Shown: positions 10,690 through 21,689 of the stretch, in pieces
Layout: the number at the start of each line of letters is the position of its first letter
How positions within the stretch are numbered: the stretch's first letter is position 1
Assembly: GCA_021234155.1 (NCBI GenBank)
Contig: JAJEKV010000008.1
Coordinates: 9,514,445 to 9,578,444 of the forward strand
Reading direction: 5' to 3'
DNA length: 64,000 nucleotides
Source of the DNA: Isoetes taiwanensis
Taxonomy: Eukaryota; Streptophyta; Lycopodiopsida; Isoetales; Isoetaceae
Position numbers and translations under genes: made by a program
Notes under the pieces: model-generated
Seen by the model: the letters and a program-made list of their open reading frames with translations, nothing else
Told to the model about the DNA's origin: nothing
Database searches by the model: none

Positions 10690-13060
10690 ACTAACATTTC
10701 TAGGATGTAGGACAACGTTGAATCATAACCCCCAATGATAGGTGGGTTAACAACATAGGGGCTATATAATAGCAGCTTAGAAGCCACAAGACAGTTAACG
10801 GATACGTAAAGGAGTAATTGGATTGGTGACCCTATTGAATAAAGGTCACAGCCAAAGGGCGAATTGTATACGATGTGCCAGGTGTAAGGGCCGGGATACT
10901 AAAAATCGGCCATAGACGTAGAAAACATATTGAGGAAGGGAAGGAATGAAGGACCCTTATTAATGATATTTAGCGGCCTGGATAGGAAGGTTATTACCTT
11001 CACGATCGTTCGATGAATGGCATGACTTCAAGGGTGGCCTTTCCTATTATGCAAAGATAGATTTCTGGCTTGAAAGGCAGCAAGAGCTGAAAAGCCTATT
11101 TAAAGATTTGGTCATGACTTCCATGTCCTAGGACAATATGGCGAATTGAATTCACCAAGAACCTTTTTAATAGAAGAGACCTATCTTGAGAGGTCTTTGA
11201 GTGGTACTGTCCTTTAGGATATTCCCATAATCCCTTGGACATATAAGTTCATTTGTGGAACTTAATGACGTTTAGGCACTAAAGTAATGGTTGGAAAGAC
11301 TTTGCCCCATTCCGATCTGGATACCCTAGAAGGAGGTAACTAGTCAACAATGGTTGGATGCCATTGGACCCTTACGGTGGAAGAACCCCAAAAGAGGGTA
11401 GGCTGCTGTTAATTTGACAGGCGCGTGGCGCGGATAATTAATCACAGCCATATAGGCGATGAAGTTTGGCACAAAATAATACTAAAGTTTGTACCCGGGA
11501 TTAATTAGAATAAAGTGTTGACATTGTTCTGGGGGTTCTAACACAAGCACTCACTACGTGTTACAGAGTATGTATCATGATCTGGGGGAAGTGATCCATA
11601 AAAGGAACACGACCAATGAGAAGAAATATTGAAGGGTGGTAGGATCAAAGAAATCCAAACCCATGGTCTAGAGGGGTGCTGCATGGCAGTCCCTAGTTGG
11701 TTGGGCGAAAAGAGATCCTTTCTCTAGGAAATGAGATGAGTTAAGACCATGGAAAAAATTAGTGGCTATTAATAGCCAAATGACAATTTTTTAGGGGGTC
11801 TACACAATTTTTGCGGCGAATTCTATGAAAGGAGCTTTCTTTTAAAAAAATAAAAAATAGCCATAGCTAAAACAAGTACTTCAGTATTTTTTTAGGATTA
11901 GCCAAACTATTTTCCCCTTTTTCCTTAAAGAAAAAGGGATTAGCCTTTCTTTATATTACAATAATTACATATTAAATCATCAATAGCCAAACAAAAATGA
12001 ATTCCTATTATAGACTTTTACACATCCCCACCTACCATCATCGGTAATTGTAATTTTTCAAACTATGCATTTTTATTACATATACCATATATGCATCTTC
12101 AAAAAACAATTGTAAGAGTTGGCCAATATCTCTCTAGATGCCCGAGTTGGTTGCATAATTTTTTCCCTCAAGGGTTAGAGATAAGTGCAATTTGATCACC
12201 ATATCTAGAAGGCGTCATTGCATTGAATGTTGTTCAGATCATGGATATTATAAGCTATGTTGTGAGCTTTTGTTATTTTTTTTTTAATATTATTGTATAT
12301 TTCTTTATTGTTGATTATTATTTGTAATTGTAGTACATATATCTAAAGCTACAAAATTTACATTTTTTTGCTTTTTCCAGTTAGAACAAATAGCCAAGTG
12401 AAAGCTTATAGTACTTAATTCAAAAGTTTTGCCAAGTCCAAGTGCATATAAATGTAATGGTAATGATAACTTTAGCCAAATGTATATCAAAATATACTGT
12501 AAAATTTTGAAAAATAGCCAAACCATTTTTTATGGAAAAATATATAGCATACTTAATTTTTTCCCTGGTTAAGACTTGGACACTGAAGAAAAAATAATGT
12601 GAGCTATGGTGGTCTCTATTAATTTTCTCTTTTTTTTTTATTTTTTTTTTCTTTTTTTTTCTAACTTAACCCCAATCTATAAAGTCAAGTAAGATATAAG
12701 ATTAAGGACATGAGTGTAATGTAGATTACGTCATGGCAGGGTCGGAAGAAATTTTATTATCAAGGCATCTACCAAAGGAAAAAAATTATTTAAAGCTATA
12801 GGTCGAGGAATGTCGATAACTGGACATTATTGATAGTGGATTTCCAACTTGGAAGTTTCTATCTTACTCCGCAGTGATGATAATAACTCTTAAATTATTC
12901 CTAGCTCACCATGGTTGCACAAGTCCGACGGAGTTGTTGACACCACAACGTTGGTTTAGGGAAGAGTGATGGTAGACAGGAGTCTTTAGAGTAGACAGGA
13001 GTCTTTCTAGAGAAACAGAGATATTATTTGATTAAGTATGATTAGCAAGAGACCTTTAGC
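10690..13060. other. Gene-free, decayed AT-rich DNA
   Basis: No ORF with recognisable similarity, no inverted or direct terminal repeats. The first half (to about 11740) is less AT-rich and has the texture of an old retroelement body; the second half is AT-rich with T runs at 12629-12660. Nothing can be named. Confidence 0.45.
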
Positions 13061-13064
13061 TAAT

Positions 13065-13135
13065 CAAAAAGAGGCTTACCTTGTTGGTAAAGGGTTTGGT
13101 TGGGTAGTGGGAGGTCAAGGGTTCAAGTCCCCATA
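13065..13135 (+). repeat. tRNA-like (SINE-head-like) segment
   Basis: The segment contains GTTGGTAAAGGGTTTGGTTG followed by GGGTTCAAGTCCCC. The second part is a near-consensus B box (GGTTCRANTCC) and the first resembles a weak A box, at tRNA-like spacing. A full cloverleaf is not apparent. A tRNA-derived SINE remnant is the best reading. Confidence 0.4.
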
Positions 13136-13220
13136 GTATACTTTTATATAAAAGTTGCTATGCAGAGAAACAGGGTACAACATATGTATAAGAAATATAT
13201 GAAACATACATATTACATTT

Positions 13221-13333
13221 AAGAGAGCTTGGTGTGGTGGTAAGCACCTAAGGTTGGAGTTGAGAGGTCGAGGGGCTAAGAGAGCTTGGTGTGGTGGTAA
13301 GCACCTAAGGTTGGAGTTGAGAGGTCGAGGGGC
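13221..13333 (+). repeat. Tandem pair of a 57-bp tRNA-like unit
   Basis: Two identical 56-bp copies (13221-13276 and 13278-13333) are separated by one base. Each reads GAGCTTGGTGTGGTGGTAAG then CACC...GAGAGGTCGAGGGG, with an A-box-like TGGTGTGGTGGTAAGCACC and a degenerate B-box-like end. They lie 90 bp from the segment at 13065-13135 and may derive from the same SINE. Confidence 0.7.
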
Positions 13334-13603
13334 CAAAAAAACATGTATATGAAAAAAATACAAAAAAATTTATCCGGCAGAAATATGCGTTTTTATATGC
13401 GGGCACCGCTGCAATTATACGGCTTTCTTTTCAAATTCTAAGGCGCCCAAGTACGTTTTTGGGCCCTTTTGATGCCATTTTGATGCCGATTGTTGACGCT
13501 CTAGGGTATTTGAATCGTGTCCGACGTGTTGGCACAAAAATTGCCTCAATCTGAGTTACCTAGAGAAAGTTATGGCCCATGGGAACAAGGGACCTCTTTC
13601 TCT

Positions 13604-13625
13604 CTATTCTATTCTATTCTATTCT
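13604..13625 (+). repeat. (ATTCT)n microsatellite
   Basis: Four ATTCT units, the same motif as the LINE tail at 4283-4315. It lies just beyond the internal remnant of the minus-strand LTR element. No LINE body is recognisable to its left. Confidence 0.75.
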
Positions 13626-13815
13626 CTAAAACTTGACATACTTATTCTAAGGACTCACACCTTAATTTCTAACTAGCTTAATCCTCTTATAATTAGGTCA
13701 ACATACATACTAGCTATGGAATTAGAATAGTTTATCCTAGATTAAAGTCCCGTACTACCTATCGACTAACGAGTTAGAATATGGCTGTGCTATGATCTGG
13801 TCTACCAAAATCATG

Positions 13816-13827
13816 GCTCTGATACCA
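13816..13827 (-). other. Primer-binding site (initiator tRNA-Met)
   Basis: TGGTATCAGAGC on the minus strand, one base after the LTR end, is the standard plant retrotransposon site complementary to the 3' end of initiator tRNA-Met. It fixes the orientation of the element as minus. Confidence 0.9.
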
Positions 13828-13828
13828 C

Positions 13829-15343
13829 TGTGACGCTCCCCGAATCCATATGATGCTCTCATCATATAAATACGGGAAATTCCCCTCCCATAGCGAATCC
13901 ATCACCACGGAAAGGCCCTCCGTCTGACTCGGACCACTTGTGATGGCCAAGTGTCCGGGTGAAGGACACGGAGGTGTCATTCATCCCACGCCTTCTATGG
14001 GAATCCTATATAGCGGAAGCGTACATACATGTTAGCGCCTGGCAACAATACCAATAAATAATATACCACCACGAAGGGTGGCCCATCCTCATCAACAAAA
14101 AGACAATACAACCATATATAACATGAGCAAAATACCATAACAAGGGCGCTACCCGGGTTCAGACTCCATGGGGGTCAATTGACGATCAAAGCCTCAAGAT
14201 ATCAGCAGATGGAAGTATAACATGGCGTTGGCTGGCATAAGACAATGGCTAGGGTAGTCCACTCCATCTGCCCCTCCTGTGCACACTTTGCAGATAGGCT
14301 GGATCATGCTATGACGTGCTTGTAACCCTCCGGAGATGCAATCCCAAGGAATCACCCTATGGGACTACTCTGGTTTACATCTCCCCAGTCTGATGAGGCA
14401 GGTCAGAGAAGCTTCTCCTCCCAGATCACAACAGTTCCCTGGGTGTGCTGGAGGATACCTGTCACACCTGCAGCACCCGTATCCATACCCGACTTACCCC
14501 CCTAAATCTACACAAAGTTGAGGACGTCCATAACGGCCATATCCAACGACCCAGGAGGTGTCAGACCCATACCCGGCCCACACACAGTGACCGATTATAG
14601 GCTTAACACTATGTAGGAGCCCCAGTAGCCACGCTCAGCAAGGCTCCACCCCCGATTCCCCAGTTGTGTCCGTTGTCTGGTGCTGAACCACATCATAGCA
14701 TCCTCAGCCAGGTTGGCTCTTGTGCACAGGCCGCATTTACTGGGTTTTAAGGGTTCTATCTAGGAACATCTTTACTTCTAGATGGCCTTTAGGTCTCTAC
14801 CCCCTTTTTACCCATACAACACAAAAGGAACCGAAAAGAAAGCTATCCTTATACATCCGTCCATCCATCCATAGCTTCGAATAGCACATAAAATAGAGAG
14901 ACTAATCATCCATCTAACAAACCAGGGTTAGTTCCTAACTAGAATCTCAAGCTAACTAGGCCTACTAACCGGTATCTGAGCTAGATCTCCCATCTCTTAG
15001 GCTCTCCACGCCCTGCTGGTGGGATGAGCTCCTCCTCCTTCTCCAGCTGCCCCCCAATTCGAATTGGGGCAAATGGGGGTATAAAACCCCAATTTGGGTC
15101 CCGAGTTAGCAACTCTCTCTTGCCCAATCGATTTGGGCCAAGTGGCAACTCCAAATTGGTTAATGTTAACTAATTTAATATTTTAACTCCTTTTAATATT
15201 AGGTTAAGCCCTAAATTCGAATTAGGGTTTAGTGTTAGGTTTCCACATTAATACTTATGAATAATTAATACGCCATTAATTATTCATAGTGACGTGTCGG
15301 GTATTTATACTCAAAAAGGCATATAAATATATGGAACGTCACA
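13829..15343 (-). repeat. LTR of the truncated gypsy element
   Basis: The ends form the inverted repeat TGTGACG...CGTCACA with TG/CA termini. The length, 1,515 bp, is close to the 1,576 bp of the related LTR at 54386-55961. Several short plus-strand open frames inside are not meaningful. Confidence 0.8.
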
Positions 15344-16596
15344 GAATATTCTTGCATTACATGATGTCCATAACTTTTCTATTGCACGAGACTCATTTCT
15401 TGCCCATCTTGGTGCTACCTTATCAGCACCCATGAGGCACATTGTAACACTATCACCTGCCGATGGATCATTGTCTATTTTGAGAGAGTAACCATTCAAT
15501 CGTATATAGTGACTCTAGAGGTATGGTTTAGAAGTAAGTGTTAATGAAGATTTGTGGATTCTATCCTTGCATCCAAGTGCAGAAACTGTCTAGGATGTGA
15601 CATCTATAGAGAAATTCCTTATGCACTCTAAATGCCTGTTGTTGAGTACACAATTCTGTTTTATAGATGATCAAACACACAGACCTCTCCCTGTTGATAT
15701 TCGTAAATCAAAGAGGCGATTTTGTCATCGATTGTATCGCCGTCTCAGAATTTTCAATATAGTGTCCACATGTAATGTGCTTTTTGTAACTTGTTTTCTC
15801 GTTGGAATGGGAATTAAAATTTCACATGTTGTGTTGTTCTGAAGGTTGCCCTTATAATAAGGTCCAGCTCTATCTATGGCTTCTTCTGTTGCACAATGGG
15901 CTGCTGTTGTGCCACCTTCTTGGTAAACCGGACATACAAGTTGTTGACAAGAGTTTACATAAACTCTCTAATTCTATGTTCTACAAACCTGTTAGTATAT
16001 ATTATGGTTTATGGCTTTAAATGTGGTGAATTTTTAATTTATAAATTTATGATGTGACATATCTAACGTATCTTAAAAAATGTTAGATTCTTTAGATACT
16101 TTTGGATACAAATACTCATATGTAACGTATCTAAAGATAGATACTTTTGAACTATGTAAATGCCAAAGACAACGAACTTAATCAGATCTCTAATGACATT
16201 CCCGTCATCTAAAAGCAATTGAAGCAAGCCTACACTAAATGATGGAATCTAGGACTGAAAATGGATGTAAGTGCACTGATCTTTCTAATACAGCAAGTTA
16301 ATTACATGGGCCCAAGATTTTTTCTTTATATTCAAAACTTAATACGAATTATACAACGCTTTTAAATTTTATGTAAAGAGTTTACTTGGGCCAACGACTT
16401 TCCTCCTTGGGTTGCAAAGTTGGCTACTTGTTTCCAGAAGAATTAGAACGCCACTTAAGTGCCACTATACGCATTAATAGCTATAAAGTAACAAAAGACA
16501 ATTGACTGAAGACAAAGGATCTTTGCTTCAAACAATTCTTTATGCCATCTGCATCTTGCAAAATTGTAGAACCACATCATACTAAGCTGTTTGTGC
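15344..16596. other. Gene-free interval downstream of ZDP
   Basis: Two plus-strand frames of 81 and 72 codons (15597-15842, 15802-16020) show no known motif, no clear splice structure and ordinary AT-rich composition, so I do not call them genes. The part next to 16597 probably holds the 3' UTR of the minus-strand ZDP gene. Confidence 0.5.
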
Positions 16597-18644
16597 TCAT
16601 TCTAGAAAGACCTCTTCAGGCACAAAAAATTTGATGCCCACTGCCTGCAGTTTTGTGGTTTAATGATATAAGTATCTATAAAATAATCTACACTTGAAAA
16701 TTGAAGAACTAACAGTCTTCAATTACCTTTGCAAATCCAACATCTGCATCACTATGGTCGCCATCTCGTCCTGCAGCATCTCCCACATAAAACGACCTAA
16801 AGATGCAGTTAACGTGAGTTCTTAAAAAATAAAAATAACGTAAGATACCGAACATTAAGTATAGTTAAGGAAAGCTCACTTGTCTTTGTTTATTGCAATT
16901 CCAGAATTAAGGTGTCTACTCATTAACTCCCACATTCCAGGGCATGGTTTTCTAAATATATCGCTGGAACCATTCGTTCCGCAAGATACAATGACCTTCA
17001 TGAAAACCCGACATAAATTATGGTTATAGAACCAATATATCTATTAGGAGCATGCATCCAACTCACCAACATCGGCACTTTCACAAGCTCCAAAAATCCT
17101 TTAAGGCGTCCCAATTTTGAATCAACAGCCTTTTGTCTACTCTTTGTCCACCTCTCAATGTTTGCTTCATTTGTAAAAATAACCTAGAAAATATAGCATA
17201 GATAGGAAACTAATAAGAACACTCTCTCTTGTGAAAAACAAATAAACTTGCTGACATAAAGAAGCTACAAAGAAGCTACAATGGAGCAAGAAATTTGTTG
17301 AAGGAGACTAAAGAGAACACTGTACCAATTTGTAGCCTTCGTTGTGATAGGCTAGCAGCTTCTCTGGAATTGAGGGATATTGAAGAGACCATGCATCAGC
17401 ACCCACTCTGCAATTGCACGGTGATATTAGAATAAACATGTGTTCCCAATCTAGAAATACACGTAACAGGATGTACAGTGGCTGTAAATATAACATCGCT
17501 ATCCACTAATTTTACAATATTTCAAACGCTGTTTTTGCTTCCACTTACCGCTTTACAGAAGTATTGACAAGACAGCCATCGAAGTCAAACCCAGCTATCT
17601 TCTCTGAATCTTGTTTCCCATCTGCCTGCCAATGTCAAAGTTATTAAAACACATTCTTATGAGAAGTAGCAACGTTTCAAGATATTAAACATGAAATGGA
17701 AAGATACTGAACAGGCTAGTGACTTACGCCTCCAATGATCACACTTGAGAAGGCTTTCCAACCATTTGGTAAATCTGCATCCTGCACCCAGGAATAATTG
17801 AGCACTCACTGAATCGTCTGACAGATTTTCATCAATTTAAGACTATTTGTTTCACTTAGGTCAAACAGGGCTTAATGTGATTATAACCAACCTTGTATTT
17901 CTCCGCAAGCTGTGAAGGCGAATAATCATTTAGTATCTTCTCCATATGATTAGCATCATAATTTCCTGCCTGATAACAGTGCCAAGTCCAAAGTAAAGAT
18001 TAATTGCGTTTGTAACTGTGCTAAACTTAACCATCTAACATATCTCTCAAGCAAGTTTTTCTACCGTGGTTCAAGATTAGTGGCTGCCAAGACCCACATG
18101 TCCTTACATATTATACAAGGATTAGGCACTAACGCTTATAGTAAAAACGGCGTCATCCTCTTTTCTTCGTTTTGCACTTCTTTCCCCGCCCAAAGCAAAT
18201 TCTTTTATGAGTGACTGGTCTGCAACCTGAGCAGATATATAAATCTTAAATCTGGAGCCATGCGAACCTGAATTTCATGTAAATAAACAAGCTGTCCATA
18301 TAGCCACTTGACAGTCCATGTCCATAGGGAAGTAAAATAATACCTTTAAGGTTTCGAAGCCCTTTAGTTTAGTCGGCTCTGGTATGTGAAAGTCACCTTG
18401 GAAGAAACACTTTGAGTGATGCCTACAGCCAAAAATCAAGTTGTCTGAAAAGCTAGAATGAAGAAACAACGTTAATATTAAATTTGAGGCTGAGAGTGTA
18501 CCAGCGGGTCATATCGAAGCCTCCCTGACCTTTGGAGATGACCCCAAAACGCATTTCTCCTTTGGCGACCTCCTTGCTGCAGGATTTACAAGCTGATCTT
18601 CCAGACTTGGCATACTCCACCACTAGTCCTCCTTTACCGCTCAT
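16597..18644 (-). CDS. ZDP: Polynucleotide 3'-phosphatase with one PARP-type zinc finger (ZDP/PNKP family), 11 exons
   Basis: Removes 3'-phosphates at DNA breaks during base-excision and single-strand-break repair; nuclear. Exons (minus strand): 18644-18502, 18422-18344, 18226-18134, 17969-17892, 17781-17728, 17625-17549, 17407-17326, 17183-17067, 16995-16880, 16796-16727, 16644-16597. All introns have GT/AG ends and phases match, giving 957 nt and 318 aa ending PEEVFLE. Zinc finger: residues about 10-60, YAKSGRSACKSC ... RWHHSKCFF, with Cys-x2-Cys and His-x2-Cys ligands. HAD phosphatase: motif I FDFDGCLVNTS (exon 6; first Asp is the nucleophile), motif II VIFTNEANIERW (exon 8), Lys of FRKPCPGMWE (exon 9), motif IV YVGDAAGRDGDHSDADVGFA (exon 10). 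No kinase domain. Arabidopsis ZDP carries three such fingers, as I recall, so this is a short form. The start has a purine-rich context and opens exon 1. Appears intact. Confidence 0.93.
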
Positions 18645-19400
18645 TCTTCTTCTTGAAACCTAAACTAGGTTTTGAAATGCTAAATGAAATAATGGTTGAT
18701 TATTGTTGTAAACACTTCCGTATATAGGAAAGCCCACTAAATGGGCTTCCCTATAACGTGGAGAGTTAGGTGATGTTCTGCGCGCCACGTGTCAACAATC
18801 TATTGGCTGGAGCAGAGAATTGCCACAAAAAGATTGAACATTTTGTTAGTGTACTTTCTGGAAATGAAAGTGTGCTAAAAATAGCCACGTGGCGGCATAC
18901 GGTTGGACGAGGGGGCAGAACAGCACCTAACTGTTCTTTACGTATATATACTTCGTTTATCCAACATTAGGAATGTTGTATAAATGATCATTCGTGCAAG
19001 AAGTAATTTGACTTTCATTTCGCCAATAGAAAGGTGACACGTGACAAAGATTGCCCTCTTTCCATGTATGATGGGATTGCAGAGGAGCAACGATGGCAAA
19101 GCTATGGCGCTAGGCATCTTTCCCCATCTTTAGCCACAGGCCCTCACGAGTTATCTGAATCCAACCGTTCCCAACCGTTAGATCCTGATGGGGTTATATC
19201 TGATAATCTCTCGAATATTCGCTTTTATAGAATATTCCATGGATTATTAAAATAACCTTTTGAATATTCTTCTGTGAGAAGACTCGACTGTAACAGATAC
19301 TCCGTATCACTCTGCTTTGGCAAAACTCAGCATCAAATTCTGCTAAATCCATCACATTCGGCAGCTGTGTTCCCGCAAACTCACTATTTAAAGCATTAAA
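18645..19400. promoter_or_regulatory. Probable promoter region with G-boxes and heat-shock-like elements
   Basis: Three CACGTG G-boxes lie at 18786, 18886 and 19038. Three copies of the palindrome GAATATTC, which fits the heat-shock element nGAAnnTTCn, lie at 19213, 19230 and 19262, followed by TTCTGTGAGAAG. A CCAAT is at 19023 and a TATTTAAAG TATA-like box at about 19385. The region is upstream of the minus-strand ZDP start, but the CCAAT and TATA order also fits a plus-strand transcript beginning near 19400. A 14-bp inverted repeat (TATAGG.AAGCCCA / TGGGCTT.CCTATA) lies at 18721-18755. Confidence 0.45.
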
Positions 19401-19646
19401 TCTTGCCTAATACATCAAATAAATCCGGCAGTTTCACCCTGTTCTTGCATCAAATCCGGCATCATTCCGGAAGCCCCTAGCCTAGTCTAAGGCAATCTTC
19501 CCTCTTGATCTGCATAGCCTCTTCTGCCACTCAAAATCATACTTGAAACAGAGGAAAAGCGAAGAAATACAGAAACACACACTCTGCATCACTGCGAGAA
19601 AGAAGCTTACTGCACAAAAAACAGAAAGAAGCTCGCTCGGGCCTGT

Positions 19647-19759
19647 GGTTAAGGGAGGTCAAACCTCCTCCTCTCAGGGGCTATGCAAAATAACCCTCTT
19701 GGCCTCCGGCCTCGAGGGTTATTTTGCATAACCCCCTCGAGGAGGAGGTTAACCTCCTC
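19647..19759 (+). repeat. Long near-perfect hairpin
   Basis: Arms of about 46 nt pair around the core TATGCAAAATAACCCTC / GAGGGTTATTTTGCATA. The tip CTCTTGGCC-TCC-GGCCTCGAG extends the stem to a 3-nt loop. The inner 36 nt of the arms have four mismatches; outside that, the arms pair through AACCTCCTCCTC. It could be a miRNA-like precursor or a small foldback element within the transcribed leader suggested by the TATA-like box near 19385. Confidence 0.75.
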
Positions 19760-20241
19760 TTCTTCGCGTTCTTCCCGTTCTTGGCTATTTGAGGCACTAG
19801 CTCATGCTTGTAAGGCCACAGTAACATTAGAGTTGGTCCAGCGACGACAGATAGGGTTTTTTTTTCTTGATTGCTTGTGATATTTCTTGATAGGTTTAGG
19901 TTGGAGCTCTTATTCGTCTACTCCCTTGTCTTGCTTCACTATTTTCCTCGGTTCTTGTGATGCTCCAAGATAATGTACAGCAATACGTATATTATATGTC
20001 CGTGTCAGAGTACACGTCAAGTACGGCAACATATACACTGGTGTTAGAAGGGCTTGCACCATGGGATGCAACCATTATAGACCATGGACACTTCCTCCGT
20101 GTATGTCAAGAAGGGCCCTTCGGGGCCCCTTCTACCCTTAATCTCGTAGCCGTTTTTGCACTCTCGAAAAGTGTGCTCTTTGTCATCTGGCATAACTTTA
20201 TGTCATACTTGCTATTAATTATGCAATTTTGAGACTATTGG
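19760..20241. other. Gene-free interval
   Basis: No convincing ORF. A GC-rich palindromic patch (GAAGGGCCC..GGGGCCCCTTC) lies at 20109-20133. It separates the hairpin from the 3' end of the interrupted Myb/SANT-like gene. Confidence 0.45.
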
Positions 20242-20875
20242 CTAACCTCCCTCATTTTCTTCAAAACAAGTGGCCACTTTAGAAATTCCACTTGCAATAT
20301 TCTCATCAATCTGGATCCTTGATCTCTTCTTTGTTGTTGGTTTCTTTGATAGCCCTGGTTGGTTGCAAGCTGCTGACCTTGGATTAGTATTAGAATTAGG
20401 ACATGCAGTAGATGTCTCTTTGCTTGAATTCTTATCATGGCCACTAGAGTTCTCCTCCCTATTACATCTTTCAATAAGAAGAAGATTGGATGGTGCATCG
20501 TTGTTTGGCACAGAATTGTCAACATCTATGTACTCTTCTTCCTGAAATGCTACATCAGGCCCAATTATCTCACAGAATGCATCAAACATGTAAGTGTTGG
20601 TAAATATATCTGCTTCTTCAAAGCCTCTATTCCAAAAATTCCACTATTGCCTGCTCCAGGAATGTCCTCATTAATTTGGCCATCTCATTAGTTTGGCCAT
20701 GTTTGAGATCTTCAATTATCTCAAACTGTTGCAATCTCTTGGAGGAGACCCTGCCTTGTTCACGGCTTTTTCTCATCCATGTACCTCAGCTGCAACTTAT
20801 CCTATTTGTTTCTCAATTGCTTTCTTCCAAATCATCAACACTTATTCGCAGTTACAACATAATTTCTCTCCATTG
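20242..20875 (-). pseudogene. 3' part of a Myb/SANT-like (trihelix-type) gene split by a retrotransposon
   Basis: On the minus strand the first bases after the element continue the DNA-binding domain interrupted at 35849 (..QWREIM..), but stops and slips follow. The last open frame, 20589-20242 (115 aa), reads MFDAFCEIIGPDVAFQEEEY and ends SRIQIDENIASGIS then KVATCFEENEGG. Acidic middles and such a C-terminus occur in plant Myb/SANT-like proteins related to Harbinger-associated DNA-binding proteins. The 5' part is at 35849-36240. The gene is dead here unless another copy exists. Confidence 0.55.
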
Positions 20876-21454
20876 TGTTTGGGGTCTGGGTTCGGGAACT
20901 CCTGCAAGACAGCCCTCTGTGAGGACCCTTGGATCTAACAGGAGAATCCGGGGGACTATGTCACGCGGGATTTGCAAGAAAAGAACAAGAAGAAGAAAAC
21001 AGAACAGAAGAGAACAATGAGAGGAAAATGATAAGCTTCCTTGATATCAATGATGAACATACATGAGCTCTCGCAATCGAGAGAAGACTGAAGAGAGACA
21101 AGACTCAAAACTCATCTAAAAATCATGTGCTAGCTCTACTCATATATATAGTACAATGGCCTTTGGCCCAATATAGACACACTGACTGATCTCGGTGCCG
21201 ACTCCTGGAAGGAGGCCTGATTTGCAGGAATGTTGGCGGTGCCTCTTGAAGTGCCTAGAATCTCGCTGACGCTAGGCCATCACTTGTCTGAAGCCTCTTG
21301 TTGTGAGGGACGCAGGCTTTGATCAAGCGTGGTCTGCCGCTTGGTCTTCTGGCGGGCTTTGGACGGCTGACACAGTACTGTCTGTGGATCCTTAAGCTTG
21401 ACCTGGTCCGTCGTATACATGAATAGTCCTGTACCAGGAGGCACAGGACTAACA
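20876..21454 (-). repeat. 3' LTR of element A
   Basis: 579 bp, TG...CA ends. It is bordered by the CATTG duplication on the left and by the polypurine tract on the right. It matches the LTRs at 35255-35848 and 47930-48525 with small differences. Confidence 0.9.
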
Positions 21455-21467
21455 CTCCCCCCCACCA
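21455..21467 (-). other. Polypurine tract of element A
   Basis: Minus strand TGGTGGGGGGGAG abuts the LTR start TGTTAGTCC, as expected for the plus-strand primer of reverse transcription. It confirms the minus orientation. Confidence 0.85.
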
Positions 21468-21689
21468 AACGACACTCAGAGTGAAGAAAAGGAGGAAGTG
21501 TTTCTGAGGGCGGAAGCCGCCTCACATCGAAAGTGATCCTCACGGGGAGTGAGGACGGGCACCATTATGGTACTTGCCAATGAGATCCCCGGCGTGTTTG
21601 TAGAGCAGCGGAGGAGTGTTGAGGCCAAGGGCGTGATCTGCATCAATGAGAAAACCCGGATCGCACCATGTCTTCAAGGGCGCGATGGG

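Larger units (their letters stand above)
13626..15343 (-). mobile_element. Truncated Ty3/gypsy element: 5' LTR, PBS and short leader
   Basis: Read on the minus strand, the element starts TGTGACGTTCC at 15343, runs 1,515 bp to ..GAGCGTCACA at 13829, then continues into a primer-binding site and about 190 bp of leader. The element at 54386 has the same LTR ends (TGTGACGTTCC...ACGTCACA) and the same bases after the LTR. Internal blocks such as GCGGCCTGT.CACAAGAGCC and CGCTTCCGC..CTAT are shared by both LTRs, which are otherwise diverged. Coding regions and the second LTR are missing, so this is a deletion relic. Confidence 0.8.

Noticed and set aside
13070-13130. Functional tRNA gene
   Set aside because: A good B box is present but no acceptor, D or anticodon stem can be drawn convincingly; a SINE remnant fits better.
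15597-16020. Two overlapping ORFs of 81 and 72 codons
   Set aside because: No homology, splice context or codon pattern to support them, and they lie in AT-rich intergenic DNA.
19034-19255. 73-codon plus-strand ORF over the heat-shock-like elements
   Set aside because: The DNA pattern (G-boxes, GAATATTC repeats) explains the region better as promoter; the peptide has no recognisable feature.
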